From NCBI GenBank assembly GCA_016782885.1, contig JADHXQ010000034.1:1-41342 (forward strand): 41,342 nucleotides of DNA. The letters run 5' to 3'. A model generated the notes under the pieces. The model had not been told where the DNA came from, made no database searches, and saw only the letters and a program-made list of their open reading frames with translations. Positions 7,534 through 15,002 of the stretch are shown here, piece after piece. A program made the position numbers and the translations under genes. The DNA is from Phycisphaerae bacterium (GTDB lineage: Bacteria > Planctomycetota > Phycisphaerae > SM23-33). Position 1 is the first letter of the stretch; each line of letters opens with the position of its first letter.

Positions 7534-8766
7534 TCAAGCCTTTGGCGCCATGTCTACCGGGGCGATGGTGTATCGCCCGTTGGGGCGGATTTCTATAACT
7601 TTCACCGGGCAGATTAACACGCACGCTCCGCAACCGTTGCACTTTTTCGGATCGATCACAATCTCCACGTCAAACTCGTTGATGTCGTTCGTGTTGATCG
7701 CGTCCTGCGGGCATATCTCGAACACGCAAGCGCTGCACATGACCCCCTGTGTCAACAGGCATCCGGGCATGTCGACCTCGGCCAGACCGATCGGCCGGCA
7801 GAGTTTGTCCTGCAATGACAGCGGGGCAATCGCACCGGTCGGGCAGGCCCGCGTGCAGGCGCGGCAGTCTTCTTTGCAGTATTTATCATAGTCCTTCTCG
7901 ACGCCTTTCTTGAAGTACACTATCGGCGTGAGCAGTCCGGCAGGGTCGGGTGGGCGGAGATCCTGATGAATAATCCCGCTCGGACAGGCCTTCACGCAGT
8001 TCCCGCAGCGGGCGCAGAGTCCTTTGAATCTCGTATCGTCGACGGCACCTGGCGGGCGGAGTTGCGGTTGGTTTCGATCGCGGTCGGACCGGGCGATGAG
8101 AAGCCCGCCGGCCACCCCAAGACCGGTGAATATCGCCGAGCGCCTGGCCAATGCGACTCCCGAAAGACCAGACGGAACGTCATCCTTTTTTCGTGTCGCA
8201 AGCAGCTTCACGCCGAACAGCAGGTCTTGGGCGCCGCCCAGCGGGCAAAGCTTCAGGCACCAGAATTTCGGGAAGACCAGGCTCATTGCAACGATTGTCG
8301 CCATCACGCCCAGTGAGACCGCGGCTACGACGTCCATCGGCCTGAGGGACGCATTCAGCGAGGCGGTGAATATCGACAGCGGATCGAGCCAGATAAACAG
8401 CGGCCAGCCGATAACGCCGGCGCCCAGCGTCGCCAGCAGCAACCACTGCCCCACCGGAGGGATCTTCCGGTAAGCATACTTCGCCCCAGGGCGGGCCTTG
8501 GCGCATGAGTCCACGATCAGCCCCATCGGGCAGAGATAGCGGCAGAACCACCGTCTTCGCAACGTCACTATAACGAGCATCGGCAGACCAACGAGCGCAG
8601 CCAACCCAACAGCGCGAGCGCCCGCCGCGCCGACGATCGTGACGTGCGGGCTGAGCGCGGGGATAAGGAACTGGCCGAACCACGATGGTAGAGTAACCGC
8701 CGCCAGCACGAAAACGTGCAGCACGATAAGCTTCAGCAGGGATTTCAGTATTCGCTTCTTGTTCAC
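7534..8766 (-). CDS. NapH/NapG-like membrane iron-sulfur (polyferredoxin) protein
   Basis: A 410-residue protein starting at GTG 8766, 13 bases after the FAD gene stop. Four or five hydrophobic segments lie in residues 10-225, with two NapH-type CxxxCP motifs at their cytoplasmic ends (CRYLCPMG, 75-82; CLKLCPLGG, 170-178). The C-terminal half carries cysteine clusters for several 4Fe-4S centres: C251/C254/C257/C261, C297/C301/C304/C308, C344/C347/C352 and C376/C379/C382/C386. This looks like a fusion of the NapH membrane part and a NapG-like ferredoxin. Such proteins pass electrons between the quinone pool and periplasmic oxidoreductases. The 13-base spacing to the upstream FAD oxidoreductase gene suggests it is that enzyme's electron partner. 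It converges with the TOPRIM gene, leaving 5 bases. Confidence 0.85.
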   Translation of the reverse strand: MNKKRILKSLLKLIVLHVFVLAAVTLPSWFGQFLIPALSPHVTIVGAAGARAVGLAALVGLPMLVIVTLRRRWFCRYLCPMGLIVDSCAKARPGAKYAYRKIPPVGQWLLLATLGAGVIGWPLFIWLDPLSIFTASLNASLRPMDVVAAVSLGVMATIVAMSLVFPKFWCLKLCPLGGAQDLLFGVKLLATRKKDDVPSGLSGVALARRSAIFTGLGVAGGLLIARSDRDRNQPQLRPPGAVDDTRFKGLCARCGNCVKACPSGIIHQDLRPPDPAGLLTPIVYFKKGVEKDYDKYCKEDCRACTRACPTGAIAPLSLQDKLCRPIGLAEVDMPGCLLTQGVMCSACVFEICPQDAINTNDINEFDVEIVIDPKKCNGCGACVLICPVKVIEIRPNGRYTIAPVDMAPKA

Positions 8767-8779
8767 GTATTCAGCGGCC

Positions 8780-10165
8780 TCAACCGAGGTACGCCCCCTG
8801 TTTCTTGAGAAGCGCCTGCACCTTGGCGACGTTGACGTCGCGCGGGGTGGTTTTATCCGCAACCGCCACAGCGGCCGCCGCTCCGGCGGCGTGTCCGGTA
8901 ACCATGCACGGTGCGATCAGGCGGGTGTAATTAAGCATAAGGTTGTCGGCCGCCACGCATCGCCCCGCCGCCAGCAGGTTGTCGATCTTCACCGGGACGA
9001 GGGCGCCGTAGGGAATCAGGCACGGCGCCCCGCCGGTAAGCGAATACGAACCGCCGACGGCGACCACGTCGCTGAAGGTCTTGCGGGCCTTGACCTCTTT
9101 GATATTCACCTCGTGGGTGCCGACCAGCGTGCGCGACGTGCGAATCCCAAGCTGCGAAGCGGTATCCAGAACGAAGACCTTCTCGCAACCGGGGATCTCC
9201 CGGATCTCGGCGATTCGCTTCCATATCGCGGCGCGATCGTCCATTTCGATTTTCGACAGCGCTTCGACATCGAGGCAGTCGGCGGTCGGGCCCTGCATGT
9301 TCACCCACGTAACTCCGGGAATCGGCGTCGCGGCGCCGAAACGAGGGAGCTTCACGCCGGCTTTCCTGGCCTTGTCGCGATCGACGGTGTTGACGCCTCC
9401 GAGGCGGTGGACCAGCCCGATCCGATGCACGTGGCGGACATTGTCGGCACCGGCCGCTCCGAATACGTCCCCGTCGCCGCTGGCGTCGATGACTACTTTG
9501 GCCTTTATCGCGAGGCATCCGGATTTGCTCTCGAAGATAACGCCTCGGATATTCCCGCCGTCCACGATCGCGTTGGTAACCCAACTGTGCAGCACGACGT
9601 GTACGCCGGCGGCGCGCACCATGTCGGCCATGATGTACTTGGTGGCCTCCGGATCGGAGGTGGGGTTGCTCTTGCCCGGTCCCTGGTTGATGATACCGCC
9701 GGGAATCTTCAGGTGGCGTTCGAGCATCTCGTCGCCGATACCGCGGACGCATTTGGTCAGCTTTCCGTCCACGCGGGCGTGAGTGGACAGGACGATCAGC
9801 ACGAGCCCGCCTGTCCACAAGCCTCCAAAGCAGCCGTATCGCTCGACGAGGGTAACGTCCAGGCCTGTCCGGGCGGCGGATATCGCCGCGATCACACCGG
9901 CCGTCCCGCCTCCGACAACCAGCACGTCGGTCTCCCGCATGACACGTATCTCCCGCCGCGGCTGGATAACCTTACCGCCCGAGATAACCACCGGCCCGCC
10001 GCGATCGATCGGGGCGGCTTTCGCCAGGATACTGCTGCCCTTGTAGATCGGATCGGCCCGCGCCCACCTGGCGCCTCCGAATGCGCCCAGCCCAATCGCC
10101 GCTCCCGCGGTCCCCACGCCGACAGCCTTGAGGAAGTCCCGCCGGGTATACGCGTTTTCGTTCAT
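8780..10165 (-). CDS. Tat-exported FAD-dependent oxidoreductase (FAD_oxidored family)
   Basis: A 461-residue flavoprotein. ATG at 10165 is chosen because GGAAGG lies 7 bases upstream; an ATG two codons earlier is too close to it. A twin-arginine signal is at the N-terminus (TRRDFLKAVGVG, 7-18, then an Ala/Gly-rich hydrophobic stretch). The Rossmann fold follows: DVLVVGGGTAG (80-90) and LVERYGCFGG (106-115). IDASGDGDVFGAAGAD and the C-terminal NLLAAGRCVAAD and VTGHAAGAAAAVAV are typical of PF12831 FAD_oxidored proteins, abundant in PVC bacteria and usually of unknown substrate. Export folded with FAD, plus the coupled polyferredoxin gene downstream, points to a periplasmic redox reaction linked to the membrane quinone pool. 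A role in polysaccharide-derived sugar oxidation is possible but not shown. Confidence 0.85.
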   Translation of the reverse strand: MNENAYTRRDFLKAVGVGTAGAAIGLGAFGGARWARADPIYKGSSILAKAAPIDRGGPVVISGGKVIQPRREIRVMRETDVLVVGGGTAGVIAAISAARTGLDVTLVERYGCFGGLWTGGLVLIVLSTHARVDGKLTKCVRGIGDEMLERHLKIPGGIINQGPGKSNPTSDPEATKYIMADMVRAAGVHVVLHSWVTNAIVDGGNIRGVIFESKSGCLAIKAKVVIDASGDGDVFGAAGADNVRHVHRIGLVHRLGGVNTVDRDKARKAGVKLPRFGAATPIPGVTWVNMQGPTADCLDVEALSKIEMDDRAAIWKRIAEIREIPGCEKVFVLDTASQLGIRTSRTLVGTHEVNIKEVKARKTFSDVVAVGGSYSLTGGAPCLIPYGALVPVKIDNLLAAGRCVAADNLMLNYTRLIAPCMVTGHAAGAAAAVAVADKTTPRDVNVAKVQALLKKQGAYLG

Positions 10166-10286
10166 TTCCATTCCTTCCGTCGGATGCACGTTCTTTCGGT
10201 GCGCCCCATTCTGCATAATCCCCATACCTAAGGCAATATTAAGGATATAGTAGCTTTTGACGAACGTTTCGGATATCTCATTAGTC

Positions 10287-11927
10287 ATGGCGAAAAAGGT
10301 ATCGCGAAGACAGTTCAACAGTATCGTGTTCGGCGCGTCGGCGGCGTTTGCGACCTCGCGTCTGGCGTCGGCGGCGGACAAGCCCAAAGCAAAGATCAAC
10401 CTCCTGTTCATCATGACCGACCAGCAGCGGTTCGATACGATGAGCTGCGCGGGCGCCAAGGTCGTCAAGACGCCCAACCTCGACCGCCTGGCCAGGGAGG
10501 GCGCCTATTTCGAGAACGCCTACACCAGTTGCCCCATCTGCGTGCCGGCAAGGGCGGTTATACTCACCGGATGCGGTATCGATACGGTTCGCGTTACGGG
10601 CAACGGCGACTACGACCGCCCCGACGTAGCCAATATCCCAACGTTCGACAACATTCTCGCCCGCAACGGATACCACACCGAGTATTACGGGAAATGGCAC
10701 ACGCCGTACAAGTTCGCGGCGACCTACAAGAACCCTGTCCGCCAGACGGGCAAACATTCAAGAGGCGCCGACGTTCCGGGTCAAGCGGCGGCGTACAAAG
10801 CCTGGCTGGACAAAAAGGATATCAAACCCCGCGGCGTCGGAGCCGGCGAACTTCTGGACAACGGATCGAAACGCCCCTACACGCCTGATGAGATGGACTG
10901 GCGATTCGGAAAATCCCAGGACCATTGGGACCAGGTGCGTAAACAGAATCGCGACAAAAACAAACGCACGCGGGGAATGAACCCGCTGAGCCAGGCGGGC
11001 AGTTACGGATGCCTGCACATCCCGGCCGCCTGCACGCGCACCGCGTTCGTGGGCACGGAAGTGCTCGACGCGCTGGACCGCGTAAAAAACAAACCTTTCT
11101 CGCTTACCTGCTCGTTCGGGCCGCCGCATCCGCCGATGATCCTGCCAAAACCGTATTACGGTATGTACCCCCCCGACAAGATCGACGCCCCCAAGAGCAT
11201 CGACGACCCCATGGATAACTCACCGTACACCCGGCGGGCGGCGGAGCCGGAAATGCGGCGCTACCGCAACAAGGCCCACGCGCGCCAGATGGCGTCGGAC
11301 TATTTCGGTATGGTCCGGGAGATGGACGACTGGGTGGGCAGGATCCTTGACCGCCTGGACAAACATGGACTTTCCGACAACACGCTGGTGATATTCACCA
11401 GCGATCACGGCGAGATGCTCGGCGACCACGGGATGCACTCGAAGATGGTGCTATACGAAGGATCGGCGCACATACCGCTGCTGATGCGCCTGCCCGGCGT
11501 TATACGCCCCGAATCGGTCGTCAAAACTCCGGTGGCGCACGTCGATCTTTTCGCGACGATCCTCGATTACCTCTCGATGCCCGCCCGCAAGTCCGAGGGG
11601 CGATCGCTCCGCCCGCTGATCGACGGAAAGGGCGACGGCGGGATCGATTTCTGCGTATCGCAATGGCGGTCCGGCGGCGGTCCGAATTTCATGCTCCGCA
11701 CCAGCCGATGGAAGCTGATCGTGTCGTACAATCCCAAATCGCAGACCGTAGACGCCCTGTACGACCTCGACGCCGACCCGCACGAAATGAACAACCTGAT
11801 CGGAAAGAACCCCAACCGCAAAAAGAACCTCCCCCAAGCCGAAAAACTAAGAACCAAGCTGGCAGGATGGCTCAAGAAGACAAACTCCCCCCACCTAAAA
11901 GGCGTCCTGGCCAGAGAGCTACGGTGA
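10287..11927 (+). CDS. Tat-exported S1-family sulfatase
   Basis: A 546-residue arylsulfatase-type enzyme if it starts at ATG 10287; an in-frame TTG at 10257 is an alternative, and neither has a clear ribosome binding site. A Tat-like signal (KKVSRRQFNS, 3-12, then a hydrophobic Ala-rich stretch) precedes the mature protein. Active-site elements: metal-binding Asp45 in MTDQQ, the formylglycine site CVPAR (85-89), GKWHTPYKF, and SDHGEMLGDHGMHSK. Cys85 must be converted to formylglycine by a maturase; no canonical maturase gene is evident in this window (see the rearranged FGE-like protein at 20438). The substrate is unknown, probably a sulfated glycan. Its 3' end overlaps the convergent SMP-30 gene by 9 bases. 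Confidence 0.93.
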   Translation: MAKKVSRRQFNSIVFGASAAFATSRLASAADKPKAKINLLFIMTDQQRFDTMSCAGAKVVKTPNLDRLAREGAYFENAYTSCPICVPARAVILTGCGIDTVRVTGNGDYDRPDVANIPTFDNILARNGYHTEYYGKWHTPYKFAATYKNPVRQTGKHSRGADVPGQAAAYKAWLDKKDIKPRGVGAGELLDNGSKRPYTPDEMDWRFGKSQDHWDQVRKQNRDKNKRTRGMNPLSQAGSYGCLHIPAACTRTAFVGTEVLDALDRVKNKPFSLTCSFGPPHPPMILPKPYYGMYPPDKIDAPKSIDDPMDNSPYTRRAAEPEMRRYRNKAHARQMASDYFGMVREMDDWVGRILDRLDKHGLSDNTLVIFTSDHGEMLGDHGMHSKMVLYEGSAHIPLLMRLPGVIRPESVVKTPVAHVDLFATILDYLSMPARKSEGRSLRPLIDGKGDGGIDFCVSQWRSGGGPNFMLRTSRWKLIVSYNPKSQTVDALYDLDADPHEMNNLIGKNPNRKKNLPQAEKLRTKLAGWLKKTNSPHLKGVLARELR

Positions 11928-12833
11928 CTTCGTCCGGACGCCTTTGACGCGCATCTTGATGGTGTACACCGACGATCTGGCCGTTATGAAGAGCGTTTGC
12001 AGGTCCGCCCCGCTGAAGCAGACGTTGGCTGGTCGCTGGGGGGTGTCGATCCGCTCGATCCGCTTGCCCTTGGAATTGTAAACCAGCACGGCGTCGCTTG
12101 TCAGGTAAACATTGCCCTCGCTGTCGAGAGTCATACCGTCGCACGCGACCCGGGCGAATTCCTTCTTGCCCGACAAGGCTCCGCCCTTGCCGATATCGTA
12201 GCGGTAGACCTTCCGGCCTCCATGGTCAGCCACGTACAGCACCTTCCCATCCGGCGTTCCGACGATCCCGTTGGGCCTGGTCATGTCGTCGATAACTCGA
12301 GTGACCTTCTTTCGATCCGGCGAGAGATAGTAAACGTGCTCGCCGCCCTGGGTAACCTTGTATCTCCCGTAGACCGGATCGCTGAAGTAGACCCCGCCGG
12401 CCGGGTCGATCCACAGGTCGTTGGGCTTGTTGAACCGCTTGCCGTCATACTTGTCGGCCAGCACGGTGACCTCGCCCTTGGGACTAATCGAAGTAACCCG
12501 CCCGCGATTGCCCTCGCACGCCAGCAGATCGCCCTTCTTGTCAAAGAACAGCCCGTTAGCCCCCCCGCTGTCCTCACGCCACACCGACAGCTTTCCATCA
12601 GCGACGGACCACTTGTGAATCCGGTTGTTGGGAATATCGGTAAAGAACACATTACCCTTGGCGTCAACGGCCGGTCCTTCAGTAAACTTGTACTTGCCCG
12701 AAAGCTTAACCACCTTAGCCCCCGCCGCCACAACCGACTTGGGCTTCACAGTCGCGCACCAACATATCCCCGAAATAACCAAGGCAATTAAGGCGACAAG
12801 CGGCAGGACGATATTTTTTGTTCGTTTTCGCAT
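11919..12833 (-). CDS. Secreted SMP-30/gluconolactonase-like beta-propeller
   Basis: A 304-residue protein starting at ATG 12833, with GGGAG upstream; the open frame extends further 5' but without signal or family match. A signal peptide or single N-terminal anchor (about 5-27) precedes a six-bladed SMP-30 propeller. Family phrases: FTEGPAVDAKGNVFFTDI, GANGLFFDKKGDLLACEG, NKPNDLWIDPAGGVYFSD, RPNGIVGTPDGKVLYVAD, and a C-terminal CDGMTLDSEGNVYLTS. Glu, Asn and Asp at these places match the divalent-metal ligands of the family. Members hydrolyse sugar lactones; the secreted versions of PVC bacteria act on lactones or esters outside the cytoplasm. It is tail-to-tail with the sulfatase. Confidence 0.9.
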   Translation of the reverse strand: MRKRTKNIVLPLVALIALVISGICWCATVKPKSVVAAGAKVVKLSGKYKFTEGPAVDAKGNVFFTDIPNNRIHKWSVADGKLSVWREDSGGANGLFFDKKGDLLACEGNRGRVTSISPKGEVTVLADKYDGKRFNKPNDLWIDPAGGVYFSDPVYGRYKVTQGGEHVYYLSPDRKKVTRVIDDMTRPNGIVGTPDGKVLYVADHGGRKVYRYDIGKGGALSGKKEFARVACDGMTLDSEGNVYLTSDAVLVYNSKGKRIERIDTPQRPANVCFSGADLQTLFITARSSVYTIKMRVKGVRTKSP

Positions 12834-13419
12834 AGCGTATACTCCCGGGACCAGGGTTTGCTGAGTGTCGGTATTCTGCCGACATGAAAAATGATAACAA
12901 TTCGGTCGATATTTTCCCATCAGGAACTGGCGCCAACCCAGGACTTGTGCATCTAAATCCGGGTGTCGGCAACCGCCCGCATTCATCGTTGGACTTGAGC
13001 TTTCGGAAACAGTCTTTACGCCGATCCGTTCAGCCTGAAGGACTTAGATTCGAGAGCCCGGGGCAAAACCGCAGGCCGATAGGCCGCAGGCGACGCCCTG
13101 GGTAGGGTGATTCATATGAAAACCAAGCCCTGCAAGGGCGCAACACTGCGGTGCAAAGTTAGTTGCGCCCTTGCAGGGCTTTGGTTAATAAAGACTCCAA
13201 AAACCAGGGCGTTGCCCTGGGCTGTCGAATCAGAGCCCGTTGGGCTCTACGACTTATCACAAAAAACTTTTATCACAATTCCGCGCCGCCACATTTTCGC
13301 CAGAATAACTTCTCACACCCCATGGCCCTGCAAAACCGCGCGAGGGCTTTGCTTTGTCTATATGATAATATGGAACATAACTTGCCAGTATGCACAATAT
13401 AATGGGCAGGAGAGTTAAC
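12834..13419. other. 586-base gene-free spacer with hairpin repeats
   Basis: No convincing gene is present; the short open frames here have no ribosome binding site and run through palindromes. From 12834 to about 13040 I see nothing recognisable. From about 13040 to 13250 the sequence is a string of GC-rich inverted repeats, listed separately. A TATAAT box (13398-13403) lies just before the small gene at 13420, without a good -35. Confidence 0.6.
13040..13250. repeat. Cluster of intergenic hairpins, probable multicopy REP-like element
   Basis: The strongest structure pairs 13123-13145 with 13163-13186: a 23-base stem, complete but for one extra T in the right arm, around a 17-base loop. Two tight hairpins follow: CCAGGGC-GTT-GCCCTGG (13204-13220) and AGAGCCC-GTT-GGGCTCT (13232-13248), sharing the same GTT loop. 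Upstream, GGCC-GATA-GGCC is nested in related GC-rich text. The serial, same-style hairpins are typical of dispersed intergenic repeats in PVC genomes. Copy number cannot be checked from one window. Confidence 0.6.
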
Positions 13420-13620
13420 ATGCCGGAACAAGCAGACAAATTTGAAGATTCGCTTGTAGGCGACGTTCGGCGGGCAAGAGCGAAACTGATTGATGAATAC
13501 GATAACGACCTGGGCAAGCTGGTCGACAGATTCATCACCGCCCAGAACAAACACCCGGGCCGCGTAGTGAATCTTCGAAAATTTAAGGCGCAGACAAGAT
13601 CGAGCACGCCACAGGGATAA
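13420..13620 (+). CDS. Small hypothetical protein, possibly antitoxin-like
   Basis: A 66-residue charged, mostly helical protein with a good ribosome binding site (AGGAGAG, 13409-13415) before ATG 13420 and a TATAAT 16 bases upstream of the start. The middle (VRRARAKLIDEYDNDLGKL) is amphipathic helix and recalls short antitoxin or toxin-associated proteins in which an EYxxDLxKL-type segment is common. No DNA-binding motif and no adjacent toxin gene are visible. It has no signal peptide. A real gene is likely from the ribosome binding site and coding-like composition; function is not recognised. Confidence 0.6.
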   Translation: MPEQADKFEDSLVGDVRRARAKLIDEYDNDLGKLVDRFITAQNKHPGRVVNLRKFKAQTRSSTPQG

Positions 13621-13658
13621 GTAGCGGCGTAATCACCGAAACGCCAACGGCACACGCT

Positions 13659-14987
13659 TCACTCTTTCACTATTTCCTTGATCCATTCGATCATTGCTTT
13701 GGCGTAGTCTTCGTCCGATCTGCTGATCATGGGTTTTCCGTCTTTCAGGCCCGGACCGTGGCGCCCGGCGGACATCAGGATGTACTTGCTGGGCACGCCG
13801 TTTTTCCTGCACGCCTCGTGGTAGCGCTGAGAATTTATGAACTTCACGACGCGATCGGTCTTGGCGTGGGCAAGGAACGCCGGCGGGGTGTTCTTGTCGA
13901 CCTGCTCATCGTTGGACAGCTTGACCACCAGTTCCTCAGCGGGATTGTTACCCAGCAAATTCCGCCTGCTTCCGCCGTGGGTGATCTCTTTTCGCATCGA
14001 TATCACCGGGTAAATCAGGCAACTGAAGTCCGCCCGGGCGCTGACCTTGTCGATATCGTCGATGGGCTTGCGGCCGAAAGTTTCATTGTAATGCACGCTC
14101 AGTGTCGCCGTCACGTGCCCGCCGGCGGAGAAGCCCATAATCCCGATGCGGTTGGTTTTCACGCCGAACTCCTTGGCGCGACTTCGCACGAGCCTGATCG
14201 CCCGCTGCACGTCCCAGTGCGGAATCGGATGCCTGTACGGGCTGCAGCGATAGCTGACCATGAACACCGCGATACCGTGCGCATTGAGCCATTTGGCCAT
14301 CGGAATCCCTTCAGATCCGATGCAGACCGCACCATATCCGCCGCCGCAATATATCACCATGGTGGTTCCGGTCTGTTTTGCCTTGGGCGGCAGGTAGACG
14401 TCGATTGCGGGCACTCTGATGCCCCTTCGATTTCCGCCGGGGATCTTGTAGGTTCCGTCCTTGATCGCCTTGGCGGTAGCGGCCGCTTTTGCGTCATCGC
14501 CATCCTTCGCTCCGGGCGGAGTTCCAGGCCAGAGCAGGAACGTTTCGGTCGCTCCGAACACCGCCGGTTTGGCCGGCGACGATGCACTGCCGTTGACCTT
14601 CAGGTGGAAAACCGATGCTGGGGCCTGCTTGCCCTTCATCCACGGACGCTGGTAATGCAGCGTCATCGAGAACCCGCCGGTCTTGACGACGGTCATCGCC
14701 AGCGAGTAGTGGCCTCCGACGCCGACCATGCCCCGCGCCGCGGAACGCTGCTTGTATTCCAGCTTTCCGGGCTTCACCGAATCGCCCGCGGTCTTGACGA
14801 TCGACCATGAATATCCGGTTGTCGGATTGCCCGCCAGCGTCAGGTCTATCTTGTCGCCGACAGCGGCTTTGATGTTCTTTCCGGTGTCGGCTTTGGTCAG
14901 TTCGATCGTCTTGGCGGTAGCTGTTGCGGATACTGCGCAGAGGATCAGGCAGCACGCGACGATTCGATAGGCAGCGTTCTTGTGCAT
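13659..14987 (-). CDS. Secreted esterase/lipase with N-terminal chagasin-type (I42) domain
   Basis: A 442-residue two-domain protein with a signal peptide (1-about 25). Residues 27-132 match the Inhibitor_I42 (chagasin) fold: the three inhibitory loops are present as NPTTGY (54-59), GVGG (89-92) and RPW (114-116), in the right order and spacing. Residues 145-442 form an alpha/beta hydrolase of the acetyl-xylan-esterase-like group (XynB-like/BD-FAE type): oxyanion loop YCGGGYG (213-219), nucleophile GFSAGGH (Ser287), Asp378 in HAKTDRV and His410 in SAGRHG. The enzyme probably removes acetyl or similar groups from polysaccharide. The chagasin domain, otherwise an inhibitor of papain-like cysteine proteases, could protect the secreted enzyme from proteolysis. 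It lies 15 bases downstream of the propeller/dihaem gene and may be co-transcribed with it. Confidence 0.85.
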   Translation of the reverse strand: MHKNAAYRIVACCLILCAVSATATAKTIELTKADTGKNIKAAVGDKIDLTLAGNPTTGYSWSIVKTAGDSVKPGKLEYKQRSAARGMVGVGGHYSLAMTVVKTGGFSMTLHYQRPWMKGKQAPASVFHLKVNGSASSPAKPAVFGATETFLLWPGTPPGAKDGDDAKAAATAKAIKDGTYKIPGGNRRGIRVPAIDVYLPPKAKQTGTTMVIYCGGGYGAVCIGSEGIPMAKWLNAHGIAVFMVSYRCSPYRHPIPHWDVQRAIRLVRSRAKEFGVKTNRIGIMGFSAGGHVTATLSVHYNETFGRKPIDDIDKVSARADFSCLIYPVISMRKEITHGGSRRNLLGNNPAEELVVKLSNDEQVDKNTPPAFLAHAKTDRVVKFINSQRYHEACRKNGVPSKYILMSAGRHGPGLKDGKPMISRSDEDYAKAMIEWIKEIVKE

Positions 14988-15002
14988 CGTAGTTTTCCTT
15001 TG

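Noticed and set aside
8639..10231. Long + strand open frame opposite the FAD oxidoreductase
   Set aside because: It is the antisense shadow of a well-supported gene in GC-rich DNA; the translation is Arg/His/Asp-rich with no family match.
13107..13418. 103-codon + strand frame in the repeat spacer
   Set aside because: It runs through the palindromic repeat cluster, lacks a ribosome binding site and has Cys/Trp-rich translation typical of intergenic repeats.
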